A stretch of 44,407 bases of DNA from Bacillota bacterium (lineage in GTDB: Bacteria; Bacillota; Limnochordia; Darwinibacteriales; Darwinibacteriaceae), in contig JAAYOK010000177.1 in assembly GCA_012520355.1 (NCBI GenBank), positions 1-44,407 on the forward strand. The letters are read 5' to 3'. A model generated the notes under the pieces. It ran no database searches. It was not told the origin of the DNA and saw only the letters and a list, made by a program, of their open reading frames with translations. This document shows positions 1 through 9,976 of the stretch, piece after piece (position 1 is the stretch's first letter; the number at the start of each line of letters is the position of its first letter). The position numbers and the translations under genes were made by a program.

Positions 1-480
1 ACTCTCTATGCATCGTACAATCTGGGTTTTGCCATGGCTCTCTTGGCTAGTGTAAGCACCTATCTGACGAACCAAAAACAGCGGTGGGCGGTGGCTCTGG
101 GGGCAAATCTCATCATCGGGATCTGCCTGGTCCTCCTCCTTTTAGCCCTTTCAACCCTACCTAAGGCACTGCTACTTTCGGACCTTCCCCTGCAAAACCT
201 GGTGAAACTAAGGGGAAGTCCCTTGGCATTCGCCCTCTATCAATTTATGCTCTGGGGCGCTATGGTATCGACCACTTTAGCAAATCTCTTGGCCTTGGTG
301 AGCCGCATGACTGGTTTGACCAAGATAAGCTGGCAAAAGGCCAGCTTGATAGCGACAAGTTGCGCCTTCGTTCTTTCTTACGTGGGCTTCGGCACTCTGG
401 TGAGAGTAGCTTATCCGATCTTGGGGCTGGCCGGGCTTTGGCTCCTAGCAGGATTGGTACGAACTCTATTTCGCAAATAA
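1..480 (+). CDS. YkvI-like multi-TM membrane protein, C-terminal part (5' end outside window)
   Basis: Frame 1 is open from base 1 (TLYASYNLGFAMALLASV...), hydrophobic TM segments; LYASYN motif resembles YkvI family. Confidence 0.6.
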   Translation, partial: TLYASYNLGFAMALLASVSTYLTNQKQRWAVALGANLIIGICLVLLLLALSTLPKALLLSDLPLQNLVKLRGSPLAFALYQFMLWGAMVSTTLANLLALVSRMTGLTKISWQKASLIATSCAFVLSYVGFGTLVRVAYPILGLAGLWLLAGLVRTLFRK

Positions 481-514
481 CTGGCTAAGGTTGGCGTTTT
501 TCGCCATTTATAGG

Positions 515-520
515 TATAAT
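515..520 (+). promoter_or_regulatory. Possible sigma-A -10 (TATAAT) with weak -35 TTGGCG at 491-496 (18-bp spacer)
   Basis: Motif read directly, upstream of the TPR gene. Confidence 0.45.
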
Positions 521-551
521 AGAAGCACTTCTAAGCAAAGGTGGTGGCCCT

Positions 552-1079
552 ATGACACCGGAAGTTGAAGAACTATACCAAGCAGCATTGGCACAATTAG
601 ACGCCTGGGAGATGGAAAACGCAGAAGAAAGTCTCCGCAAGGTAATTGAACTGGATCCTGAGCACGCCCGTGCCTTCAATAAACTCGGCGTAATCTTTGC
701 CCGGCGCGGTGATTTGCGGCAGGCAGAAGACTGTTTTACCAAAGCCATAACCCTTGATGATCAGCTTGCATCGGCCCATTCCAACCTAGGAAACATCTAT
801 GCTGAACACGGTTGGAGTGATCGGGCCCAGACGGCCTATGAACGTGCCTTAGCCCTTGATCCGCAAAATCCAACAGCCCTGCACAACCTGGGGGTCTTGT
901 ACAGAAAAGGTGGGGATATAGGTCGCGGCATTGATTTGATGAAGCAAGCCACGCGATCAGAGCGAACAAGGTTTCGGGATGAGGCACGAAGGGATCCCAA
1001 GAGTAGACGAACGATCCGCACAGGCTTAGCAATCCTGATCGTCATCATAGTTGTCCTTTATTTCCTGTTTAACCGGTAG
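552..1079 (+). CDS. TPR-repeat protein with C-terminal transmembrane anchor
   Basis: Several TPR motifs (AFNKLGVIFARRGDLRQAEDCFTKAITLD, AHSNLGNIYAEHGWSDRAQTAYERALALDP) and terminal TM (LAILIVIIVVLYFLF). Confidence 0.85.
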   Translation: MTPEVEELYQAALAQLDAWEMENAEESLRKVIELDPEHARAFNKLGVIFARRGDLRQAEDCFTKAITLDDQLASAHSNLGNIYAEHGWSDRAQTAYERALALDPQNPTALHNLGVLYRKGGDIGRGIDLMKQATRSERTRFRDEARRDPKSRRTIRTGLAILIVIIVVLYFLFNR

Positions 1080-1123
1080 GTATCCACAAAGTTATCCACA
1101 GAGGCTGTGGATACTGTGTATAA
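1080..1123. promoter_or_regulatory. DnaA-box cluster (4 boxes in convergent orientation)
   Basis: GTATCCACA 1080-1088(+), TTATCCACA 1092-1100(+), TGTGGATAC 1106-1114(-), TGTGTATAA 1115-1123(-; TTATACACA). Confidence 0.7.
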
Positions 1124-1158
1124 ATCCTGGGGAAAACTCAATTCAGCGTCCTTTTCGG

Positions 1159-1187
1159 CGCCAAATGATAATCATTGTCTTTTGGCG
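1159..1187. promoter_or_regulatory. 29-bp imperfect palindrome with Fur-box-like core
   Basis: CGCCAAATGATAAT-C-ATTGTCTTTTGGCG, 12/14 paired positions; 1161-1179 matches the classical Fur box at 15/19. Confidence 0.5.
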
Positions 1188-1376
1188 AGCTTTGAGAATG
1201 GGATCCATAATCCTTTTCACTAAGAACATAACGGTTTTCCCCCTTAGAAACTGAAATCATTGTTCAATATTATATCCAAATAAGAAGAATCTGTGACAGA
1301 AGGAAACTGGTTTCCAGTGGAGAAAGAGGTAATGTTAAAGGGGTAGAAATGCAAAGAAAGGAAAGGAGATGGACAA

Positions 1377-2453
1377 TTGAAACAAACTCCATTAACGGCA
1401 AAACATCGCGCCCTAGGGGCTAAGATGGTGGACTACGCGGGTTTTGAGATGCCTGTACAGTATGCTGGGGTTTTAGAGGAACACCACACTGTTCGAAACA
1501 AGGTGGGTATTTTCGATTTAACCCATATGGGAGAGTTTGAACTGACCGGTCCCGGAGCCCTGGATACGGTGAACTATGTCACAACGAATGATGCCAGTGT
1601 TCTGAAGGAGGGCGAGATTCAATACAGCCCCATCACCAACGAACAAGGCGGATTTATCGACGACATTTTGGTGTATCGTACTGCTGAGGGATTTTTGCTG
1701 GTTGTCAATGCAGCCAACGCCGCTAAGGACTATGCTTGGATCGAAAAGAATCTCAAGCCAGGTACGGAATTGCGGGATCTCAGTGATGAGTTGACCCTAA
1801 TCGCTGTGCAAGGACCCCAATCTGCTCCCCTGGTGGAAGAAATCCTCGAGATGTCCGTGGCCGAACTCAAGAATTATACCTTCACCGAGGTCACCTATGA
1901 AGGCGAGAAGGTACTCCTTTCCCGCACAGGTTACACAGGCGAAGACGGCTTTGAACTCTATTTCCCCAATGCTTTGGCGGAAAAACTGTGGGATGAATGC
2001 CTACAGAAGGGTGAAAAATACGGTGTAGAACCCATTGGTCTAGGTGCCCGTGATAGTTTGCGCCTCGAGGCCAGAATGCCCCTTTATGGAAATGATATTG
2101 ACGAAGATGTCAGCCCCCTTGAAGCAGGATTGACCCGTTTTGTCAAACTCGACAAAGCTGATTTTGTGGGCAAAGATGTTTTGCAAAAGCAAAAAGATGA
2201 GGGTGTCAAGCGGCGCCTCGTTGCTTTTGTTGTCTTGGAAAAAGGAATCCCCCGTCAAGGGTATCCCATCCTTAATCTAGAAGGAGAGGAAATCGGTGCG
2301 GTCACCAGCGGCACCCATTCACCAACCCTTGATTATCCAATTGGTATGGGCCTTGTAGATGTCGCCTACGCCAAACCAGAGACCGAGATTCAAATTCAAG
2401 TAAGGAAAAAGCTCGTCCGGGCCAAGATCATTAAGGGTCGTTTTTTGGACTAG
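1377..2453 (+). CDS. gcvT: Glycine cleavage system aminomethyltransferase (T protein), TTG start
   Basis: [56 protein letters not shown] upstream; operon context. Confidence 0.97.
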   Translation: MKQTPLTAKHRALGAKMVDYAGFEMPVQYAGVLEEHHTVRNKVGIFDLTHMGEFELTGPGALDTVNYVTTNDASVLKEGEIQYSPITNEQGGFIDDILVYRTAEGFLLVVNAANAAKDYAWIEKNLKPGTELRDLSDELTLIAVQGPQSAPLVEEILEMSVAELKNYTFTEVTYEGEKVLLSRTGYTGEDGFELYFPNALAEKLWDECLQKGEKYGVEPIGLGARDSLRLEARMPLYGNDIDEDVSPLEAGLTRFVKLDKADFVGKDVLQKQKDEGVKRRLVAFVVLEKGIPRQGYPILNLEGEEIGAVTSGTHSPTLDYPIGMGLVDVAYAKPETEIQIQVRKKLVRAKIIKGRFLD

Positions 2454-2509
2454 ATTGACTTTGACCGGTAGCTTTTTGCCCTAGACAAAACTATTTAGGA
2501 GGTTTCATC

Positions 2510-2887
2510 ATGAGTGAACAATTACGGTTTACCAAAGAACATGAGTGGCTATTAGTGAAAGGTGATGTCATCCGCGTTGGTATTAGTGATTATGCTCAAA
2601 ATGAGCTAGGCGATATCGTCTTTGTGGATCTTCCCTCCGTTGGTGATACAGTGGAAGAGGGCGAAGGCATTGCGGCCCTTGAGTCCGTTAAGGCTGTTAG
2701 TGATGTCTACTCGCCCGTAAGCGGAGAAATCGTGGCCGTGAATGACGAACTCGAAGACAGCCCTGAGCTTGTAAACGAATCTCCTTTAGATCAAGGTTGG
2801 ATTGTGGAAATTAAAGTAGACGGTGTTGCCCAAACTGGCGACCTAATGACTCAACAGGAGTATGAAGCATTTCTGAAGGAGGTATAA
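2510..2887 (+). CDS. gcvH: Glycine cleavage system H protein
   Basis: Lipoyl motif ALESVKAVSDVYSPVSGEI; operon. Confidence 0.98.
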   Translation: MSEQLRFTKEHEWLLVKGDVIRVGISDYAQNELGDIVFVDLPSVGDTVEEGEGIAALESVKAVSDVYSPVSGEIVAVNDELEDSPELVNESPLDQGWIVEIKVDGVAQTGDLMTQQEYEAFLKEV

Positions 2888-2889
2888 GC

Positions 2890-4236
2890 ATGCGCTATCT
2901 TCCGTTAACGCCCGGGGAAAGGCAAGAGATGCTGCAGAGCGTCGGGATCGAAAAAATCGACGATCTGTTTACGTCCATTCCGGAGCAAATGCGTCTTAGA
3001 ACCGACCTCAATCTCCCAGAACCTCTAGCTGAAGCCGAGTTATTGCGGTATTTTTCGGATCTGGCTAGCAAGAACAATGATCTCAAATCCTCTGTCTCGT
3101 TTTTGGGTGCAGGTTCCTACGACCATCTAATCCCTAGTGCCATTAAGCATCTGGTAGGTCGTGGCGAGTTTCTCACCGCCTACACACCCTATCAGCCCGA
3201 GATTACACAGGGCGTGTTACAGAGCATTTTTGAGTTCCAAACATTGATTTGTGAACTTACAGGTATGGAAGCATCCAATGCCTCCATGTATGACGGGGCC
3301 AGCGCTTTAGCTGAGGCAGCCTTAATGGCCTGTGCTGCAACCCGCCGGGAGCTCGTGGTCTTACCTGAATCCTTGCATCCCGAGTGGAAAGATGTGGTAC
3401 GTCTGTATCTAGAAAGCCAGGACGTTTCCATTACCTATCTAGCCATGGATGAAGCAACTGGAACCGTAGATCCCAAGGCTTTCGAAGGTATCTCCTGGTC
3501 GGAGGCGGCTTGTGTTGTTGTGCAGCAGCCAAACTTCTTTGGTCTGCTCGAAAATGTTGCCCAATTTAAACAGGTTGCTGAGGACAGTGGTGCCCTCTTG
3601 GTGATGGCGGTAGATCCCATTTCCTTAAGCCTCCTAAAGTCCCCAGGCGAACTCGGAGCTGACATTGTGGTTGGTGACGGGCAAAGTCTCGGTAGCTCCA
3701 TGGGCTTTGGTGGACCTTCTCTAGGCTTTTTTGCGACCCATAGTACCAAGTTGATCCGGAGAATGCCAGGTCGCGTTGTAGGTGAAACAGTTGACGAAGA
3801 TGGAACTCCTGGTTTTGTTCTCACACTGCAAACTCGGGAGCAACATATTCGCCGGGAAAAGGCTACCTCGAACATTTGTTCCAACCAAGCCTTAAACGCT
3901 CTTATGGCCGCGATTTACCTCAGCATTATGGGTAAGGAAGGCTTCAAGGATGTGGGCTACCAGTCCTTGCAAAAAGCTAACTACCTGAAGCAACGCTTGC
4001 TGGAAATTGACGGTCTTTCAGCTCCGTTCAGTGCCCCTTCCTTTAGGGAATTTGTCATCGAGGCTGAAGTAGACTGGGAAGAAGTCAACATGCGCCTAGC
4101 TGAACACGGCTTTGTTGGTGGTCTGCCCCTCGAACGCTTTGGCCATCCGGGTAAGGTGTTATTCTCTGTAACGGAGGCCCGGACCAAAGATGAAATTGAC
4201 AGCTTTGTAAATCTGCTAAGGGGGTTGATTTCATGA
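2890..4236 (+). CDS. gcvPA: Glycine dehydrogenase (decarboxylating) subunit 1
   Basis: [15 protein letters not shown]...[16 protein letters not shown]...[16 protein letters not shown]. Confidence 0.98.
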   Translation: MRYLPLTPGERQEMLQSVGIEKIDDLFTSIPEQMRLRTDLNLPEPLAEAELLRYFSDLASKNNDLKSSVSFLGAGSYDHLIPSAIKHLVGRGEFLTAYTPYQPEITQGVLQSIFEFQTLICELTGMEASNASMYDGASALAEAALMACAATRRELVVLPESLHPEWKDVVRLYLESQDVSITYLAMDEATGTVDPKAFEGISWSEAACVVVQQPNFFGLLENVAQFKQVAEDSGALLVMAVDPISLSLLKSPGELGADIVVGDGQSLGSSMGFGGPSLGFFATHSTKLIRRMPGRVVGETVDEDGTPGFVLTLQTREQHIRREKATSNICSNQALNALMAAIYLSIMGKEGFKDVGYQSLQKANYLKQRLLEIDGLSAPFSAPSFREFVIEAEVDWEEVNMRLAEHGFVGGLPLERFGHPGKVLFSVTEARTKDEIDSFVNLLRGLIS

Positions 4237-5696
4237 CCAAACGTAGACTTGTCCCCTTAATTTTTGAACGTTCCACACCTGGTCGCCGTGGTTACCGCTT
4301 GCCTGATCTGGATGTACCTGAGGTTCCAGTGACAGAGCTGATTCCCAGTGATATGCTCCGGGAAGAGCCTCCGGCCTTACCAGAAGTAAGTGAGCTCGAA
4401 GTCATGCGCCATTACACGCAGCTTTCCAGACTCAACCACGGTATCGATGTGGGCTTTTATCCCCTCGGTTCTTGTACAATGAAGTACAACCCCAGGGTCC
4501 ACGAAGATATCGCGAGCATGCCTGGCTTCGCCGCGATCCATCCCTATCAGCCAGAAGAGACGGTTCAGGGTGCTTTGGAGTTAATGTACAATCTCAGCGA
4601 ACACTTAGCCGTGATTGCTGGGCTGGATGCAACCACCCTGCAGCCTGCTGCTGGAGCCCATGGTGAGTTAACTGGCCTGATGGTCATGAAAGCTTATCAT
4701 GAACAGCGGGGAGAGGGCCATCGTAATGAGATGATCATCCCTGATTCCGCGCATGGCACCAACCCTGCCAGCTGTGCTATGGTTGGCTACAAAGTAGTGG
4801 AAGTTCCTTCGAACGAGCGGGGCGGTGTAGACGTAGAAGCCCTCAAGGGTCTTGTGGGGCCCAATACGGCTGGTCTCATGTTGACCAACCCGAATACCCT
4901 CGGTCTTTTTGACGAGAACATTTGCGAAATTGCAGAACTGATCCATGATGCTGGCGGACTGCTCTACTATGATGGTGCTAACGCCAATGCCATTATGGGT
5001 ATTGCCCGTCCTGGTGACATGGGCTTTGATATCGTACACTTTAATCTGCACAAAACCTTCTCCACGCCCCATGGTGGCGGTGGACCGGGTGCAGGTCCCA
5101 TTGTTGTCTGTAAGGAATTAGCACAATTCCTGCCTGGTCCTGTTGTGGCGAAAGAAGGCGATCGTTACACCTTCGTCACACCAGAGAACTCCATTGGTAG
5201 AGTGCGTTCCTTCTACGGCAACTTCCTGGTCTATGCCAGGGCATATGCCTACATCCTCTCCCATGGACCGAAAGGTTTGAGAGAAGTGAGCGAAACGGCC
5301 GTCCTCCACGCCAACTATATGGCAAGTAAATTGAAGGACGTCTACCAGCTGCCCTATGATCGTACCTGTATGCATGAGTTTGTCCTCTCAGGTAAATGGC
5401 AGAAAGACAAACATGGCGTTCGCACACTGGATATCGCCAAGCGTCTCTTAGACTATGGGTATCATGCACCAACGGTGTATTTCCCCATGGTTGTGGATGA
5501 GGCTATTATGATTGAGCCTACGGAAACCGAACCCAAATCTACCCTGGATGAATTTATCGAGATCATGCGGCAGATTGCTGAAGAGGCTGAGACCAATCCT
5601 GAGATCGTCAAATCGGCGCCCCATACGACGCCCCTACGGCGACTGGACGAATCTAGGGCCGCAAGACAACCGATCTTACGCTGGCAAAAAGACTAA
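4233..5696 (+). CDS. gcvPB: Glycine dehydrogenase (decarboxylating) subunit 2
   Basis: PLP-lysine region [21 protein letters not shown]; overlaps gcvPA stop. Confidence 0.98.
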   Translation: MTKRRLVPLIFERSTPGRRGYRLPDLDVPEVPVTELIPSDMLREEPPALPEVSELEVMRHYTQLSRLNHGIDVGFYPLGSCTMKYNPRVHEDIASMPGFAAIHPYQPEETVQGALELMYNLSEHLAVIAGLDATTLQPAAGAHGELTGLMVMKAYHEQRGEGHRNEMIIPDSAHGTNPASCAMVGYKVVEVPSNERGGVDVEALKGLVGPNTAGLMLTNPNTLGLFDENICEIAELIHDAGGLLYYDGANANAIMGIARPGDMGFDIVHFNLHKTFSTPHGGGGPGAGPIVVCKELAQFLPGPVVAKEGDRYTFVTPENSIGRVRSFYGNFLVYARAYAYILSHGPKGLREVSETAVLHANYMASKLKDVYQLPYDRTCMHEFVLSGKWQKDKHGVRTLDIAKRLLDYGYHAPTVYFPMVVDEAIMIEPTETEPKSTLDEFIEIMRQIAEEAETNPEIVKSAPHTTPLRRLDESRAARQPILRWQKD

Positions 5697-5709
5697 AGAA
5701 AGCATAGAA

Positions 5710-5741
5710 AAACGCCCTCTTCCCAAAGGAAGGGGGCGTTT
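5710..5741. terminator. Bidirectional intrinsic terminator between gcvPB and convergent PPIase gene
   Basis: AAACGCCCTCTTCC-CAAA-GGAAGGGGGCGTTT. Confidence 0.8.
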
Positions 5742-5750
5742 GACGATTTA

Positions 5751-6638
5751 CTATTGCTGTGGTGCCCACTGGATCTGGATATCCGACTCTTGTTCGAGTT
5801 TGTATAAATAGCTCTGCAAATCGAGGGCTTTCGATCCGCGGTAGTCTCTTTCCACATCTGCGGCGATATCTGCAAAGACGGCTGCCTTCGCTTCGTTTCT
5901 AGCATGGACTGTGATCACATGCCACCCGTAATTACTCTCTGCAAGTCCGTATTCGCCAGCAGCGAGACTAAAGGCCATCTCTTCAAACTCGGGTACGGTG
6001 TATCCTTTGGGAATAACACCAAGATAGCCACCTTGAGAGGCTGTACCAGGATCTAAGGAACGTTCACTGGCCAGTGCCAAAAGATCACCGCCATTTGTGA
6101 GCAGACCCAAGATTTCCTTCGCCTCATCTTCTGTCTCGACCAAAATGTGACTTACTTCCACTGTTTCTGGCTCATCATAGCGGGAGCGGTTTTCTTCGAA
6201 AAAGGCCTCAACAGCACCTTCTGGAACCTCAACCTCAGCTCGAGCTAAGTCACCAAGGAGCATATTCCACTGCAATTGGCCAATAAAGACTTCTTCTGTC
6301 ACATTGTTTTGCATCAAGAACATTTGTAAACCTTGCACGCCACCGAGTTGAGCAATGACGAGCTCATACATCTCAGCAAATGCATCTCCATCGAATGTCA
6401 CGCCAAGGGCGTCTGCTCTTTGACGAATCATCTCGTTTTGCACCAGCTCTTGCAGGGCATACGATCCATACTGTGCTTCTAGGGTAGCATGGAACTCTTC
6501 TTTGCTAATAGCTACACCATTGACGGTAGCAACGACTTGGTCCCCCTCATCGGCCAACAGCGTCATAGGAGAGGCGATTAGGGAAAGGGCTAGAATGAAA
6601 AGCAAGAGTACAACATTAAACTTTTTCAAGAACGTCAT
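5751..6638 (-). CDS. Peptidylprolyl isomerase (PrsA/SurA-like parvulin) with signal peptide
   Basis: N-terminal hydrophobic signal; parvulin motifs VSHILVETEDEAKEIL, ASQGGYLGVIPKG. Confidence 0.9.
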   Translation of the reverse strand: MTFLKKFNVVLLLFILALSLIASPMTLLADEGDQVVATVNGVAISKEEFHATLEAQYGSYALQELVQNEMIRQRADALGVTFDGDAFAEMYELVIAQLGGVQGLQMFLMQNNVTEEVFIGQLQWNMLLGDLARAEVEVPEGAVEAFFEENRSRYDEPETVEVSHILVETEDEAKEILGLLTNGGDLLALASERSLDPGTASQGGYLGVIPKGYTVPEFEEMAFSLAAGEYGLAESNYGWHVITVHARNEAKAAVFADIAADVERDYRGSKALDLQSYLYKLEQESDIQIQWAPQQ

Positions 6639-6712
6639 CCTTTCTGTATCTTCATCTATTCATTATTCTCGGTCCCTTGCCAGATACCTTTTAAATATTG
6701 GAGACAAAGCTA

Positions 6713-6721
6713 TGCTATAAT
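6713..6721 (+). promoter_or_regulatory. Extended -10 promoter element TGCTATAAT
   Basis: Perfect TATAAT with TGn extension, 32 bp upstream of the DUF951 start. Confidence 0.5.
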
Positions 6722-6752
6722 ACTTGTAATAGAGGGAAAAGGTGGAGAGGAT

Positions 6753-6917
6753 ATGCACGAAGTTGGACAGATTTTGCGCCTGAAAAAGAAACACGCCTGT
6801 GGCGGCCAGCTTTGGGAAGTTCTGCGACCTGGCGTCGACACTCGTCTCAAGTGCACCACCTGTGGACGGGTGATTTTGGTGGCCAGGGATAAATTAGTGC
6901 GTCAGATCGTGAAGTAG
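6753..6917 (+). CDS. DUF951 (YyzM-like) 54-aa zinc-ribbon-like protein
   Basis: Manual translation MHEVGQILRLKKKHACGGQLWEVLRPGVDTRLKCTTCGRVILVARDKLVRQIVK; below the ORF-track cutoff; close to ychF/rpsF as in other Firmicutes. Confidence 0.88.
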   Translation: MHEVGQILRLKKKHACGGQLWEVLRPGVDTRLKCTTCGRVILVARDKLVRQIVK

Positions 6918-6981
6918 TAGGCAAATTATCCTGGGGCAACATATAGTGAAGAAATTGATTCAAGTCTAGGAGGTTTGCGGA

Positions 6982-8013
6982 ATGGCCAAAACGCGTCACT
7001 TTTTTGCTGGAAGTAACTCAGGTAAGGGGTTCTACTCTCTTTTTGACAACATCATGGGTCCTGAGGCAAAACGGATCTATCTCTTAAAGGGAGGTCCCGG
7101 CACTGGGAAGTCAAGCTTTATGCGCTTTATTGCTGATGCAGTAGGCGAACTCGGCCATGAGCAAGAACGGTTCTTTTGTAGTTCTGATCCACAGGCTTTA
7201 GATGCGGTAGCCTTTCCAGCTCTAGGTATTGCCTTGGTGGATGCTACGGCACCCCATCAGATTGAGCCAACCCTGCCTGGCTGTAGGGATCATATAATTT
7301 CTCTGGGTACTTTTTGGGATAAGGAACAACTGGAGCAAAAAAGGGAAGAAATCCTTGCAGCAGGACGTGTCAAACAACACCACTTCTCCACAGCGTTTCG
7401 CTATTTCACCGCTGCCCTCTGTGTGGAACAAAATCGAGCTCTGGCAAAGGACGTTGAAGTAGACTACCATAAGCTCGAGCCCATCATGGCTTTGTTCCCC
7501 CAAGAAAAAACGGACGCCCCTGGTTCGATTCGTCATCTCTTTGCTTCGGCACTTACACCGGATGGTTACGTCAGCCACATTCAGGGTCTCGTTGAAGATT
7601 TACCCCAGTGCTTTATTCTGCAGGGAGGCTTTGGTCTCGGCCAGGGAGAAATGCTCGCCATGGTGGCGGATGCAGGTCAAAGGGCAGGTCTTGCTGTGGA
7701 AGCCTTTCATTATCCACTCAATCCGGAGCAAATTCTTCATATTGTAGTTCCTGAATTAGGCCTAGCTGTCTTAACGGAGCTTCCCTTAGAGCCCTTAGAT
7801 AGCGTAAAAGGCCCGCGCCTTGTCTGCGGACCTTTAGAAACAAGCTCTGATTTGGATTATCAGCTCTGGGAAAAACTCCTGCAACAGGGTTTTAGCTCCC
7901 TCTTAGCCGCCAAAACAAGCCATATCGCTGTGGAACAGTACTATACTAATTCTATGGATTTTGTGGCTCTCAATGAATATCGAGATGAAATCTTGGCGGA
8001 ACTCCTCTTATAG
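6982..8013 (+). CDS. PRK06851-type P-loop ATPase-like protein
   Basis: Walker A GGPGTGKSSFM; FFCSSDPQALDAV; two-half architecture. Confidence 0.75.
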   Translation: MAKTRHFFAGSNSGKGFYSLFDNIMGPEAKRIYLLKGGPGTGKSSFMRFIADAVGELGHEQERFFCSSDPQALDAVAFPALGIALVDATAPHQIEPTLPGCRDHIISLGTFWDKEQLEQKREEILAAGRVKQHHFSTAFRYFTAALCVEQNRALAKDVEVDYHKLEPIMALFPQEKTDAPGSIRHLFASALTPDGYVSHIQGLVEDLPQCFILQGGFGLGQGEMLAMVADAGQRAGLAVEAFHYPLNPEQILHIVVPELGLAVLTELPLEPLDSVKGPRLVCGPLETSSDLDYQLWEKLLQQGFSSLLAAKTSHIAVEQYYTNSMDFVALNEYRDEILAELLL

Positions 8014-8463
8014 GAATTTTTCCTGGTTTTTCTGAACAAAGCGTAGCAGGGGAATGCCAAGGAGTAGGATGACTACAGCTTGGCCAAAGCCAATGCTGAG
8101 AACAAGGGGCCAGTAGGCGGGAAGATCAAAGATGTACCAGAGATAGAGACCTACCAAGAAGGCGTTAAGTACGATGGGAGAGGCATAGCCTATGATCCGA
8201 CCCCGATAGCGGTAGGTTAAATAGGCGGCTAGGAGACTGATCAGACTTCCACCAAAAATATCCCACGGGCCCTGTCCTCCCAAGATGTTGGATAAGAGCA
8301 CGCCCACATAGATCCCGCCAATGGCCTCCGGATAGACCATGGGCAGCAGAGTTAAGGCCTCGGCAATACGAAATTGGACAGGACCGAAACTAATGGCCTG
8401 GAAAACAAAGACTAAGATGATATAGAGTGCGGCTATGAGTCCCGCTCTTGCTACTCGATTCAT
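8008..8463 (-). CDS. queT: QueT-family transporter (queuosine precursor ECF S component)
   Basis: GPVQFRIAEALTLLPMVYPEAIGGIYVGVLLSNILGGQGPWDIFGGSL. Confidence 0.88.
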   Translation of the reverse strand: MNRVARAGLIAALYIILVFVFQAISFGPVQFRIAEALTLLPMVYPEAIGGIYVGVLLSNILGGQGPWDIFGGSLISLLAAYLTYRYRGRIIGYASPIVLNAFLVGLYLWYIFDLPAYWPLVLSIGFGQAVVILLLGIPLLRFVQKNQEKFL

Positions 8464-8512
8464 GTTGTATCCTCCTTGTACTTAAGTTTACATCTTTGGG
8501 GGTGTGAAAGCA

Positions 8513-9580
8513 ATGGCATTGCAAATTGGAATTATCGGTCTGCCCAATGTGGGAAAGTCTACGATCTTTAATGCCCTGACCAAACTGGATGTACCGGCCC
8601 TAAATTATCCCTTTTGTACCATTGAGCCTAACCACGGTAGCGTCTTGATTCCAGATGATCGCTTGGCTCAGATTGCTCAGGTGAGCAAACCCAAGATCTT
8701 GACCGGTGCTACCATCGAATTTGTGGATATTGCAGGCTTGGTTAAGGGGGCAAGTAAGGGCGAAGGTTTAGGCAACCAGTTCCTAGCCCATATACGGGAG
8801 ATGGACGCCCTGGTTCACGTCATCCGCTGCTTTGAAGCAGATGATGTGGCCAGTCAAGAAGCTGGCATCAACCCCTTGCGCGATATGGAGATTATCGATT
8901 TAGAACTCATCCTAGCTGATCTGCAAACCATCGCAGGTCGCATGGAACGTACCACCCGGATGCTCAAAACCGGGGAGGCAAGATATAAGGAAGAGCTAGA
9001 ACTCCTTGCCCAGTACCAGACCACCTTAGAGCAGGGTACGCCCCTTAGGAGAACAGACCTTCCAAAAATTTTGGATTTGCCACTCCTTTCAGCCAAACCA
9101 GTTCTCTACTTGGCCAATGTAAATGAAGGTCACATGGATCTCTATCAAGGCTTTCTAGAGGCAGCCCAAGCAGAGGGTTCTGAGGTGGTGGCAGTAGCCG
9201 CTGACTTTGAAATGGAACTCAGCCGTCTCGATCCAGAGGATCAGCAACTATTCTTGGCTGAAGCGGAGATGGACAAGCCTGCCTTGCATCGCCTGGTGGA
9301 AGCCAGTGTACGTCTGCTGGACCTCATTACCTTTTTCACCATTAAGGGCGATGAAACCAGATCGTGGATTATTTCCCGGGGAATGTTAGCACCCCAAGCC
9401 GCCGGTAAGATCCATTCCGATATGGAACGGGGTTTTATCCGGGCGGAAGCAATCAACTGGGAAATGTTGGTATCCGAAGGATCCACCAGCGCCTGCCGCG
9501 ATAAAGGCTTGGTTCGAGTGGAGGGAAAGGATTACCAAATTCAGGAAGGGGATGTCATTTTCTTCCGCTTCAATGTTTGA
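8513..9580 (+). CDS. ychF: Redox-regulated ATPase/GTPase YchF
   Basis: [20 protein letters not shown]-terminal TGS-like ...[22 protein letters not shown]. Confidence 0.97.
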   Translation: MALQIGIIGLPNVGKSTIFNALTKLDVPALNYPFCTIEPNHGSVLIPDDRLAQIAQVSKPKILTGATIEFVDIAGLVKGASKGEGLGNQFLAHIREMDALVHVIRCFEADDVASQEAGINPLRDMEIIDLELILADLQTIAGRMERTTRMLKTGEARYKEELELLAQYQTTLEQGTPLRRTDLPKILDLPLLSAKPVLYLANVNEGHMDLYQGFLEAAQAEGSEVVAVAADFEMELSRLDPEDQQLFLAEAEMDKPALHRLVEASVRLLDLITFFTIKGDETRSWIISRGMLAPQAAGKIHSDMERGFIRAEAINWEMLVSEGSTSACRDKGLVRVEGKDYQIQEGDVIFFRFNV

Positions 9581-9667
9581 CTTCCGGATCTGACGGTGGT
9601 ATAATGATGGGTGCCCTGCCCTAAGTATCGCTTGGGGCCATATGTCCAGAGGGGAGGTGAAGCTACG

Positions 9668-9958
9668 GTGCGTGATTATGAGCTAATGGTACTTTTTGTC
9701 CCAAACCTTGATGAAGAAGGATTGGAAGCCCAGATCGAGCGGACCAAAGGCCTAATTGAAGGCATTGGTGGTCAAATCGAGAAGGTTGATAAATGGGGTA
9801 AACGTCGGTTTGCTTATGAGATCAACGATATTACCGAAGGCTTCTATGTGGTGATCGATTTTAAAGCAGAAAGCGGAACGACTTCAGAGGTCGAACGAAT
9901 TCTAAAGATCACTGAGGAAGTCATTCGTTATCTGCTCCTTCGCAAAGATCAAGATTGA
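9668..9958 (+). CDS. rpsF: 30S ribosomal protein S6 (GTG start)
   Basis: MRDYELMVLFVPNLDEE...; SD GGGGAGGTG; followed by ssb-rpsR. Confidence 0.96.
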   Translation: MRDYELMVLFVPNLDEEGLEAQIERTKGLIEGIGGQIEKVDKWGKRRFAYEINDITEGFYVVIDFKAESGTTSEVERILKITEEVIRYLLLRKDQD

Positions 9959-9976
9959 TCAAAGGAGTGACGAAAG

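Noticed and set aside
1093-1113. TATCCACAG-AGG-CTGTGGATA as an intrinsic terminator of the TPR gene
   Set aside because: No T-tract follows and the arms coincide with DnaA boxes; the box-cluster reading explains more of the sequence.
1080-1376. Possible glycine riboswitch before gcvT
   Set aside because: No recognisable tandem glycine aptamer motifs could be read; an Rfam scan would decide.
3774-3789. parS-like CGTTGTAGGTGAAACA
   Set aside because: Three mismatches to TGTTNCACGTGAAACA and inside gcvPA coding sequence; probably chance.
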